Below are positions 11,881 to 23,600 of a stretch of DNA of 64,000 nucleotides, one piece after another. This DNA is from Acanthaster planci (Eukaryota > Echinodermata > Asteroidea > Valvatida > Acanthasteridae). Position numbers and translations under genes: made by a program. The stretch is taken from NCBI RefSeq assembly GCF_001949145.1, contig NW_019091526.1, positions 441,444-505,443 on the forward strand. Direction: 5' to 3'. The notes beneath the pieces are model-generated. The model did not search any database. It was not told the DNA's origin and saw nothing but the letters and a program-made list of their open reading frames with translations. The first letter of the stretch is position 1, and every line of letters starts with the position of its first letter.

Positions 11881-13367
11881 TAAATCTTTTGGATGTTCGC
11901 AATGCATTATGGGATTGGACGACAAACAAGCTATGTATATTGTGCACAACCCCATGGGAAAAGTGTCCACAAAAGATTCATCTGTTTCCATTTTATTACA
12001 TACTCCAATTCAAGCCATCCTCTTCTCACACAGTGATGCATTGTAGATTTAGGGTGAAGATATTAACAAACTTCAAATTTTAAAGCTTGGCAGAAAAGGA
12101 AAATTCAGAGTGAGAATCCCTTTCAACAACACCTGAACACCACTTTTTGTCTTGGACCGTGCTTTGACCAAGATTGTGAATATTAATGCACAATCAAAAT
12201 CATGAAGTTGTAGCTCAATCATCATGTTCATCCCACATTGGCCAGTCACATTCATTTTCAGTCTGTAGAGTGACTGGTGCCCTTAAAAAAGACAATTTTT
12301 TAAGGGTGAATTCTTCTTCTTACAAAAATTTGAAAACTTATTTTGAAAATGTTTCTTTGTATAATCTGATAATATGCAGGCATCTGCACATGTAAGTTGA
12401 TGAGCAGATACATAAAAAATATTTCGTAGAAAATTGTAAATTGATTTCTTACTGGTTCAGTTCCCCATAGGCATGATAGGGTTGTGCATAAAATGCATTG
12501 TAATATTGGTCATCCAATAAACCTTTTCGACGTTTGCAATGCATTGTGGATTTGGATGACATACAGTACATGCAATGCATAATATGCACAACCCTATGGG
12601 AGAGGTGTACCTGCCAAACGGTAAGCTGTTTCCATTTTATTTCATACTCCAATTCAACCCTTCTAACAAAGTGTTGCATTTTTGATTTGGGATGAAGATA
12701 TTCACAAACTTTGAAGTTCAAAGCTTGGCAGAGAAGGAAAATTCAGAAAATTCCTTCCAACAACACCACTTTTTGTCACCGACCGTGCTTTGACAAATTT
12801 GTGAATATTAATGTTCTCGTATTGTCCAATCAAAATTATAACTTGCAGCTCATTCATCCCGCTTTGACCAGTCACATTCATTTTCAGCCTGTCATGCCTG
12901 TAGAGCGACTGGTGCCCTTAAAAAGGCAAAGGGTGATTTGTTCTTACAAATATTTAAAAACGTATTTGAAAATGTTTTTTGTATAACCTGATAATACGCA
13001 CATTAACCCACACCCGCTACATACATGTACGTGGCAACTGTTGATGCTGCTTAATCTTGCAAGGACAACCATGCGATGAATTGACATATATCATTAGGTG
13101 ATGCGGGACAATCGTCAGCAAAATCGCAATGTGTCAATGGGGAAACAGCCCGCCAACCAATTCGATATGCATCTGACAGTATCTGTGAGTTGATGAGCAG
13201 ATAGGCCTACATCAAAAATGTTTAGTAGAAAACTGTAACTTGATTTTTGACTGGTTCACTCCCCCCAGGGTTGTGCATAAAATGCATTGCTTGTTTGTTA
13301 AAAAGGTTTATTCCAAACCATATGCCATAACCATGATAACATAACATTGCAAACGTCGAAAAGGTTT
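11881..13367. repeat. Two diverged tandem copies of a roughly 650-800 bp element with TIRs
   Basis: The block at 11881-12508 is repeated with divergence at 12519-13297. Shared landmarks in order include GTTTCCATTTTAT, ACTCCAATTCAA, AAAGCTTGGCAGA, GACCGTGCTTTGAC, GTGAATATTAATG, CAGTCACATTCATTTTCAG and TTGATGAGCAGATA. The second copy starts with a 23-base sequence (12519-12541) whose exact reverse complement occurs at 13345-13367. The first copy starts with a degenerate version of the same end (11881-11903). This looks like a non-autonomous DNA element inserted or duplicated in tandem. Confidence 0.75.
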
Positions 13368-13499
13368 CCACGCCTAGAATGAGTTACTGCCTGATGACTG
13401 GTGGCCTTGGCAAACATTTGGTCAAAACCTCTCGATAACCACGTACAATATCGTTATTCACGTAACAGTTACATGACAATAGCTATACTCATTGTGTAC

Positions 13500-14180
13500 A
13501 TGAAGGTTCCCACATGTAAGTCCCCGAGCCGCGATGTCACGATGTTTCCCGTCAGAGGGCGCCGCCATTTTGAATATCTTATTTTCCGGAATTCTCCGGA
13601 ATATACCGAAATGATTGAGAGTTCAACCCTTTTCAATATTCAGAAAAATTATGGTACTTTAGCTTTTGCACGCATTGAAATAAACTTTAACTTGCAGAAA
13701 GATACAAATAATTTTTCAACAAAATAAAATATTTGATATCTTATTTTGACAGGTAAATAAGACATAATTTTGCAATCTATCTTTGTGGTTGAAAGTTTAG
13801 TGGCAAATGGCTAGTAAACAAACAGGAATTCATGACGTCATGTCAGTTTCGGCGATGTGAAGTTCATCCCGCAACCCACGCACGTACGTACACGTACGTG
13901 ATATCACCCAATATGCAATGTGCACAGTAATTCGGGTGACGGAAACGTACGTATACACGTACACAAGTACGTACAAACGCAGCATAGGCCTAACTCAGTC
14001 TTTGGAAACCATTCAGTTTCTTTTAATTACGCTACCCGCACCCCGCACTTCAGTTCGTTCAGCGAGGCCTACTTCTACTTGGTTAGGCTTCGTCAAGGAA
14101 ATGTTCTTGCACTAATGTTACAAATCATCGAACAAGACTGTAGGTCAACGTGATTAAACGAGGAAACGAAAGCTTGAAGG
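13500..14180 (+). promoter_or_regulatory. Possible RNF19 upstream region and 5' noncoding exon
   Basis: The stretch is CpG-richer than its surroundings, includes GCGCCGCCATTTT (a YY1-like element read in reverse) near 13559, and ends at a strong donor, GAAG/GTAAGT, at about 14179. A splice from here to just upstream of the RNF19 start codon near 17050 would give a normal 5' leader. A second YY1-like AAGATGGCGG lies near 14990. No transcript evidence is available, so this is an inference. Confidence 0.25.
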
Positions 14181-14189
14181 TAAGTAGGA

Positions 14190-17072
14190 TTGTGATCGAC
14201 ACAATTGGCGTTTTCTGTGTCATGCCTTCATCCCCTTTCAGCATGTTCAGTTTCGTTCAGTGATACATGTATGGTCAATGCATGGACTCTCCATCACACT
14301 GCATCTGTACATGTAGACATTCGCACACAACTCAGCCGTGTCAGCCATTTGACATGGAACATGGAGAAAAATTCCGCCATACATGGAACAATTTTGGTTA
14401 AAAATAGGCCTACATGTAGTCGTTTTGGGTTGATATGGCCTAGCCCAGGTTGGACTGACGTAGTAGGGTAAAGGTGGGGGTATTCGACCACATAAGAAAA
14501 GCAAGAAATTCCACCAGCTGTGTAGTTTTTGAATGCAGTTGGTTGAATTTTCCTCTTGGTTGAAAATTCCCGCACTGTCCCTAGTAGACCTACGGTCAGG
14601 GAGTCCACCTGGGCTAATTACAGGCCTATGCTTACTGTGGCTCAGGCTGCATGGTCTGAGTGGATGTTGGTCACTTTGCCCACATTTCCACGTTGTCCCT
14701 TTTTTCCTTTCGGAGTATGCCGGCCTACTGTCCTTTCCATATTGCATTTCTATCATTGTGCAAAATCACCCATCACCATAAGTAAATAGAAACGCAATTT
14801 GATAGCAATATGATGCCTAAAATACAATGTGGCTAACAACAGTGGGCGACATTTGGGGGAAAAAGCCATTTTATTTCACAAAAGACGGAAGCCATGTTCC
14901 CTCTCGGTCAGACGGACCATACCATTTCGCTACAGGAGGTCACCTTTATACAGTAAACCATGGTATGGTCCAAACGCCGTGAGAAGGCAAGATGGCGGTG
15001 AACGGCGGCGCTGCTCAGAGACAATTTTTTTCACATGAAAAAACTCCCTTGAAATGTAGTAAAATGTAAACTTGATTAAATATAAATTATTCCTAAGCGT
15101 GTACATTACAGTTCGATACGTCTGTTTTCTGTTTTCAATGCATTTTGTAAGTGTTGACGGTGTGTCGATGTTACTATCAATGTGTTGATGCGCGTTGACG
15201 GTGTGTTGACGCTGATTAGTATGACCCCCACTTTACCTAGGCCTAGGCCTACTCCGTTTTGAAGGCAGGAGGATGGCATCTTGTTTTCACTGCACAGCCA
15301 TCTTTACTGTGTTACTTGAAAGCTGATACCATCAGGACGCGTCGATACTGTATGTGCTGCACCGTCTGTAGCTGTGACAGATTGCAAGATCTTAGAAAAC
15401 CCTGGGCCCTTCATCTGATTAAAGCTGACTAAAACAAAGCACCTTTGTAAATTGTATGCAGGTGGCGTACATATAGATTGACAGTGATGACAGTGGATTT
15501 TGATAATAAAATTGGAATAATGGAAGTTGTAATTCCTTTCAACTGCCATTAATATCTCTCCTGTAGTTTTCTACATGTACATGTATGTATCCCCGGTACA
15601 TCCTCTCTTGTTATCTAAGTTTTGTTTGACACATTTCAGTCATATATCAGTGTTTGAGCCATTACTTCTGTTAATCTGTTACCAAACAAACATGAAAAGC
15701 TTGACTTATGTAAAGACAGAATCCAAAACAATGTAGATCTCTCCTTTACATGTATATTCTTGAAATTAAATTACAATGAGATAACTCCAATTACAAACTC
15801 TTTCAGCATATTTCACTCTTCACGACAAGGAGCATCACTGACTTCACTGCACTGAAATACTTGCCTGGCGGTGCAGTTAGCCCACAGTTTGGTTCACCAT
15901 TTTTCCCAGATGATTTTACATTTTTGCCGTGACGTCAGAACCTCCCAACCAATTCATGTACAGTATAACTGTATACATGTACATGTAGTACACACCACAC
16001 ATGGTACATGTATTATGTACCTTAATGTACATGTGTGCCAACATTGAAGTTAAATGATGTCTGCCTTCTGAGAAGTATGTACTCGTTCATGTACATGTGA
16101 AATTTGGTCTGTCAGTTCTTAACTGTAAAAGGAAGTTTATACTAAGTTTGTAAGCACATACCGGATACATGTTCCACCGGTACATGTAGCTGTTTCGTTG
16201 GAACTATATCTACTGCTTACAGGCTTACCAGTATTTGCAAGTGTAAAATGTTTTGGGTGTTCAAATACACTTGCAGAAATATAACAAGTGGGAAAACACT
16301 GGTGACATGTAAATGTACATGTACATGTAAACGTGATTTTCCCTTCATTGTGTTTTGTGTCAAACACACTTGGCAGACGTACATGTATGCATTGTGTGTA
16401 TTGTATTATTCCACTAGTTTTATTTTTGTCCGTTGGCAGGAATGGGTGTAGTTCTAGCAGGAAGCAGCTGACTACAGGATTGGAATGGAAATTGTCCAAA
16501 GTGGAAGGTCATGCGAGTTACTGGGGCGTGAAAGTGCCACCAGCCTGCAGAATTCATCAGAAATCATCACTCAGCACAGCTCAGCTCCAAAGAAATCCAG
16601 AGTACTTGACATAGTCCCCATTGGCTCTCTGTTTCTTGTATGAGATCACTTCCTCTTTTTGTATTTTCGTTTCATTGCCACACATTCCTGTCCGAGATTC
16701 TTCCTCAGTGCTTTTGATACCAATAACTTGCTCTAGCCTTGATAGTGCAGTGTTTTATGACAGTCTTACATACATGCACAAGCCTTGTCCACATGTACAT
16801 GTATGCACGTGATAGGCAGTTTGATACTACATGGATATGTACATGTAGGTCCCAAGCATTGAATGGACTGGACCATGCTTCCAAGTTGACATCAGCCTTC
16901 AGTATTTGAACCAAACACAGTGTCTTATATCCAGTAACCACCAGGAAAAGAAGGACAGTCTACTATCGTTATGTTGTAGGATCTTGAGTGTTTGTAAAAG
17001 AAGTGTTCACGGTATTCACTTACATTTTCCTGTTTTACATGTGTTTTTGGAGGGGGGAGTTCTGACTTCATT
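14190..17072. other. Noncoding stretch upstream of the RNF19 start
   Basis: No supported coding exon. Contains scattered TACATGTA clusters (15.57-16.4 kb) and, at about 16047-16082, a fragment of the segment that is tandemly duplicated at 19.7-20.2 kb. Confidence 0.5.
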
Positions 17073-17638
17073 ATGAAAGTCCCTGAGATTGACACACGCT
17101 CTATTCAGTCGGGGACCTCTCAGGCCACGACAGACTCTGTCAAACGCAAGAAGCAGAGTAGCTTCATCCCCCGGTTCTTGCAGCGGCAGTCCAGGCCACG
17201 CCGGGGGAGTCTGGACACCACACCGGGGCAGAGCAGTGGGGTGGGGGGAAGCAGCGGGGGAACGCCCCCGGCCAAATCCTACCGCCGGGCCGTCTCCATG
17301 CGAGGGGCAAGCTCCCACCGGGGCGGGGGTGGGGGAAAGTTTGTCGGTAGCATGGAGTGCCCACTGTGCCTGATGGACCGGCCCAAGGACCACTTCCCGG
17401 ACATCATGACCTGCGAGCACCGGTCTTGCCGGGAGTGCCTGCGACAGTACTTGAAGATTGAGATAACGGAGAGCCGGGTGAACATTGCCTGCCCAGAGTG
17501 TGCTGAGCCACTCCACCCTAATGACATCAAGTTGGTCTTGCAGGACGAGATGCTCATGAATAAATATGAGGAGTTTACACTGCGACGGTTGTTAATGATG
17601 GATTCGGACTGCAGATGGTGTCCAGCACCAGACTGTGG
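17073..17638 (+). CDS. RNF19: RNF19 coding exon 1 (start, RING1, start of IBR)
   Basis: Encodes residues 1-188 plus two bases of Gly189. The start ATG follows a GC-poor leader (TTCATTATGA). The basic, Gly-rich front is followed by [15 protein letters not shown] and the rest of RING1. It ends at GG/GTAAGT. Confidence 0.94.
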
Positions 17639-20600
17639 GTAAGTATTGGTACCCGACCTCAAGTTCGTTTTTCTGTTGCACCATTATGAAAAGCACCATA
17701 GCCCTGAAAGACCAAAGTCCTCCGATTTCAGTGGACATGATCTTACATACATACCCTAGGGGGTTGGGGTTAATTTAGACATGTAACCCTTCTGACATAA
17801 ACATGCATTGCTAACGGTACATATACCGTACAACGTACATGTACTTGTTTTGTTTATTTTGTGTTACTTTACATGTTCCAGTTTACAGTGCATTTGATGA
17901 ATTTCTGGCAGTTGTAGTTTTGCTGCTTTTAGACTCTGTACACACTGATACATGTATTTTGTATACACCACACACAAAAACTACATGTAGCACTCATCAA
18001 CAGATTTAAAACAAAATAAATTTTTAAAAGGTCAACTGACCATTCTTGAAAAAGAGAACACAATTTTTGTTTTCTCAAAAACAGCAACATTCTATGTTGA
18101 ATTATTTTACAGCTTTACCGAGGTTGTTATTTACATGTACTTTCTTTCAAGAAAATTTTCAGGAATTATTCGCAATTTGCATTTTTGTGATTTTACCGCT
18201 AGTGAGATGGATGAGCACGAACTATTACCACTGTACATGTACTGTGCAGAAACGTTGCAAACTGGGGTGAGGAAACATGCAGTTGTCATGTATACATGTA
18301 TGCATGCATTCACAAAAATATAAACCCCACAATGCAATGCAAGCAACATGGTTCCTGTCGACATTCCACAAAAATGACTTTTCCTTTACTGTTTGCATTT
18401 GATGAGTGATTTGCGAAGGAAAACACACATTTAAGCAAAAGATGATACATGTAGGTAATCAAATTCAGCAGAGCTCAAGCCATGATAAGTAATGCAAGTT
18501 AACAGACCAGTATTTATGCAATATCAACCCTTCAGGTGTGGCATGCATCGAAACATTGATCAAAGTCAGTGCTCAGCCACCATGACCTTTGTATCCCGCA
18601 TAAGAAAACTTTCCACCATACGTAATTTGGCCGAATTCTACATGTATCTGCACTGCGCATACATGTAGAGTTGAATGCATTGATCGCTATTTAATTGATC
18701 GCCATGTACATGGAACCGGAAGTTAACGCACAACTTCAGCGATCGTCCAATGGAAGCCTGCAAATCGTGGCGCGTCCATCCTTGTGACGAAGTCACTTAC
18801 GAACTGGATATAAGTCATTTTGTGCGGTAATTATTTTGTGTCTTGTCCCACGGTTCATGGATGTGCACATACATGTACCGGGTATACATGTACTGTACAT
18901 GTATGTGTACAGAACTTTTGCAGCATACAGCACCTGTATACTACATGTACTGTACTGTACATAATGTATGAACATTGTACTGGTATGTGTAGGCCTACAT
19001 GTACATGTACAACATGTACCAGTGTACAAGATTTGCTAGTGATGTACATGTACGTACATCATGTACGTACCAGTACATGTACCCAATGTCCTGTAGGCCT
19101 ACATGTACTGTACATGTACATGTTTACATTTACATGCAAACTGTACATGTACTGTATGTACCGGTATGTTTTTTCCCTTCTGCTGAAAGCACTGTTTACA
19201 CAGTACAAAAAGTACAACAGTGGGAAGGCCAAGAGATTGTCTCTTATTGTGCTTTTTGTCAGTCTATTCAATTCAATTCAGCATGTTCAAGGAACTCCCT
19301 GTTATGCATGTACATGTGAACTACATTGTGTATCTTTCAACACTGATTAAAGCCCTGTACAGTGTGTACAGTGCTGAAGGCCTGTAACTGGTCAATGGTA
19401 CCAGTGTAATGTACTGTACCCCGATACATAGTACATCACGTACATGTACACCTACCTGTACTGGTACATGTACATATGTACATGTACATCATACTGCAGT
19501 GAAATTACTGGTACCCCTACCAGTACACGTACATGCACATGAGGACACTGGTGTACAAATGTATGGTGCAGTTCGTAAATACTCAACCCTGTATGGGATA
19601 TGAAAAGTACATGTACATGTACCAGTACATACGTGTACATGCACTACATGTACATGTAGTGCATGTGCATACATGTACGTGTACATGTACGTGTTCATGT
19701 ATGCACTTAGGTCCACTGAATAAGTCCACTGAATGACCCATGTTGTTACTGCCTACTCCAGGTTAGAATTTAAAATTAAAGAAATGGGAGAAGCCATTGA
19801 TCAAATCATTCAAGCTGGAAAGAGGTGTCATTTGAAAGGCTAATTCATGTCAATGTCCGCGAAAAGAGACACGCCCACACCTTTCAAAAATTGGATTTCC
19901 AGTAAGTCCCTTTTTAATATCATGTTACTCTGCCAAAATTAAATGATGTCTGCCCTCTGAGAAGTACATGTAATGTACAGTGTATACTGAATGACCCATG
20001 CTGTTACTGCGTACTCTCCAGATTAGAATTTAAAAGGAAAGAAATGGGAGAAGCCATTGATCAAATCATACAAGCTGGAAAGAGGCGCCATTTGAAAGGG
20101 TATTCATGTCAATGTCCGCGAAAAGAGACACGCCCACACCTTTCAAAAATTGGATTCCCAGTAAGTCCCTTTTTAATATCAGGTTACTCTGCCCAAATTA
20201 AGCGATGTCTGCCCTCTGAAAAGTACTGTAAACATCCTGTCGCTGAAGGGATAACAGCATACATGTATGTCAATTCCTGCAGTGGTCAGAGTTACATGTA
20301 CAGGTACAGTAATTGATTCCATGTTGAGAGGTCCCTAGAAATGGCAGAAGCACACACATGTACCGTACATGTACGTGTACATATACTCTACATACATGTA
20401 CATGTACAGTGTACACATGTATGCATTTCATTAATTTATTTTCCCAGTATACATGTATGTATGTCACACAGCAGTGACACTACTACATGTACATGTACTG
20501 TAGTATTGTAAATACATGTACACACATGTATATTTTAGACAAAATACACCAGGTACATGTACATGTAGGCCTACAACTTTAACCAGGTTCTTCTGGATTT

Positions 20601-23600
20601 ACCAAAAGAAAGTTTTCTGTCAATTTAAAGACAAGAAAAAAGGAAACTTTTTAGGGGGATCAATTTTTTGTGCTGATTGCCACAAACAGTCATAAAAACT
20701 TGCCTTAATCAATTAAAAAATACGTGTACCTACAGTTGACAATTCTTAATGTTAATGGACAATTCAAACCACTACATTGTACATGTATGCACAACGGTAG
20801 TCAGCATGGTTAGGTTATCATAACGGGAAACTCGCACAGAATGTCCATACATCATTGTACATTGTACATGTACATATCACATGGTAAGCATGCATGATAC
20901 ATGTACATGTATTGGGCAGGCTAGAAACCTTGTCTTGCAAGAGGATATTTTGTGGAAACCTGCTCGCTTCAAGTACATGTGTATGACATGAACACAGAAA
21001 ATACATACATGCATCGGTATGTGTACTACATGTAGTACCTGGACAAGAGATCAAGTTCTGTGAATTAACCTTCCAAAATCTTCTTGCAACATTGATTTTT
21101 TTTGCAGCTGTAGAGCTGCATGCGTGTACGGTGTACACGTACATCTAGTGTAAATGACATTACATGTACTTTGGCTCGGATGCATAGGCTGGTTGCTGCA
21201 TTTCCATTGTGTCTTCTTTGCCAATACAGTAGTGTGGAGCATCGGGAACCAGTGCAGTATTGCTTCAGTACAGTGAGCGTTATTCCGCATGCATTAATCA
21301 CCACTGCGATTGTGAAACATGAAGGGAACATGTATAATAATAATGGAAGTTTCTTCTCAAAGTTGTAAGCAGAAGAATTTCAAAAGAATGTAAGCAGGCA
21401 AGCATATGAATCCAAGTGTTTCAATGCCAAAAAAAGTTGTTTTGTGAAGACAAAAAGGAAATCTGGATTTTTAAAACGTTTCATATTTAAAAAAAATTGT
21501 TTTTAAGTTGCCAATAAAATTTTAGGGTCGGATCCAAAATAAGGGCTGGTCGGGAAACCATTAAGCAGAACTATATTTTTTGGCCTACCGGCAATTGTGT
21601 AAGAAAAAAACTGTACATGTAATACACTATCAGTATACATGTACCGGTACATGTACGTGTAACTGGTACGGTACATATATTTTTTGTTACATGTAATGAA
21701 CAGAATAAAATTCATAGGTGAAACAGATGTACATGTATTGTGTAACATGCAATGCTGAATTACAGGTATGCGTACATGTACATTTGTTACACTTACAGTA
21801 TGAGAGAGGGCTTTTTATAATGTACCAATACATGTACATGTAACAACACAGACTTTATGAAATTTCTGTTGTTAATGTACATGTACTGGTAATTCACTAA
21901 TTGTGTGTACCGGTACATAAATGAATTGCTGGTAAATTCCACTACTGCCAGACCATTGTTGATGCTGTCACTGCATGGGCAGATGATAATCTGTATTGTA
22001 CCGATTTACACGTAACATTTAGCCAGCTGTACCGTATAGTATACATACATGTACATTGTACATGTACAATGATGAACCTGTACATGTACAACATGTTCAT
22101 GTACATATACACATGTCATACATGTTGTGGTACATGTATATGTTTTGCTTATTGATGCTTGGACAAAACTGTTTTTAGTTAACGTGTCTCAGCAGTGCAT
22201 TGAAGGGTCAGCACTTCAAATACTTTTACGGTGTACAGCTCCTTGAAAATCCTACCATAATAGGCGTTGAAAGTTGTTGTGTAGCAACAGAATAAACTGG
22301 AGGTCACAGTCTGTAGTCCACAGTAACATAAGGAACAAAAGCTACATGTACATGTACAGTGTACTGATAGGCATTCCAGCCATGTCTGACTCTTCTGTTT
22401 GCTGAGGACAGATTGCTTCTGTACTCACTTCAGCAAGAATTGCCAATGCAAGAGGCAGCCCCTATATGTACATGAAATAATATACATGGGTTGATACTTC
22501 CTGATGCTTCATGTCTGCTGGTAATGACATGGAGCGTCTTGATGGATTTACATGTCAGCATGTAGGAAGACAATTCACTTTATAGAGACTCTACATACAT
22601 GTACATACATGTATACATGTACCTGTATAAGGGCTTCGGTTTCCTAAAAGTCATTTTTAAGTATTTGGATTATGGATATTTCGAAACGACCCTTCTCCTG
22701 AAAAAGCTTTAACTTGCTCAGCATGCTTTCAAAACACTCAAACACACAGGACTTGTTTTGTGTTTTTATNAGATGAATGTAAAGAGCACACTTCTAGGGG
22801 ATCATTTGTATTGATGCTAATGGAAATTTGTGATTGATTTTCTCACTATGATTGATTTTCTTTGACTTATGATGCAGTTTTGCGGTGATCGCAACGGGTT
22901 GTGCCAACTGCCCGCAGCTCGCCTGCCAGCGACCGGGCTGTGGCACTTTCTTCTGCTACCACTGCAAGCAGGTCTGGCACCCAGACCAGACATGCGATGC
23001 AGCCAGGCAGCAGCGGCAGGGACTTCTGAGGAAGACGTCACGGTCTTACAGCCAGGGCTCTGCGTCTTGTAAGTTGCAGACCTGTGTTCTTTTTTTCTGT
23101 CGACCCTTGCCTCGGTCGTCATTTCTTCATTAGCTAAATTCAGTATGATATTCAATGCTAGAAATTATAACAGGCCTGCTTATTTTGAACAACAAAATGT
23201 AACAGTGGGGTATGCTTCGATTGGAAACTTGCACTGGTGTCCTGCAGTGGATTTTTGAAAAATTTGAGAGATAAACTTTATCTAAAAGGTAGGGATTTTC
23301 AGGGAAAAAAGAAAATCAATCTTGGTAGTCATTAATATAGGGCTACATGTATACTATTCACATGTAAATTTTCATTTTTAAATGGTCTACATGTACTCAT
23401 GAATGCCAGTGGTGTCTCATGCCCCTAGTTTGGATTGTAGTGTGTGTTTTCTCTTGGTAACTGCAGCAGACCAGATCAAACCCTGCCCACGATGCACTGC
23501 CCTCATCATCAAGATGGATGACGGGTCCTGCAACCACATGTCCTGTGCGGTCTGCGGGGCCGAGTTTTGCTGGCTGTGCATGAAGGAGATATCAGACCTG

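Noticed and set aside
18820-19350. 176-codon plus-strand frame rich in Cys, Thr and Tyr
   Set aside because: Produced by chained TACATGTA repeats, which lack stop codons in several frames on both strands. No splice sites and no domain.
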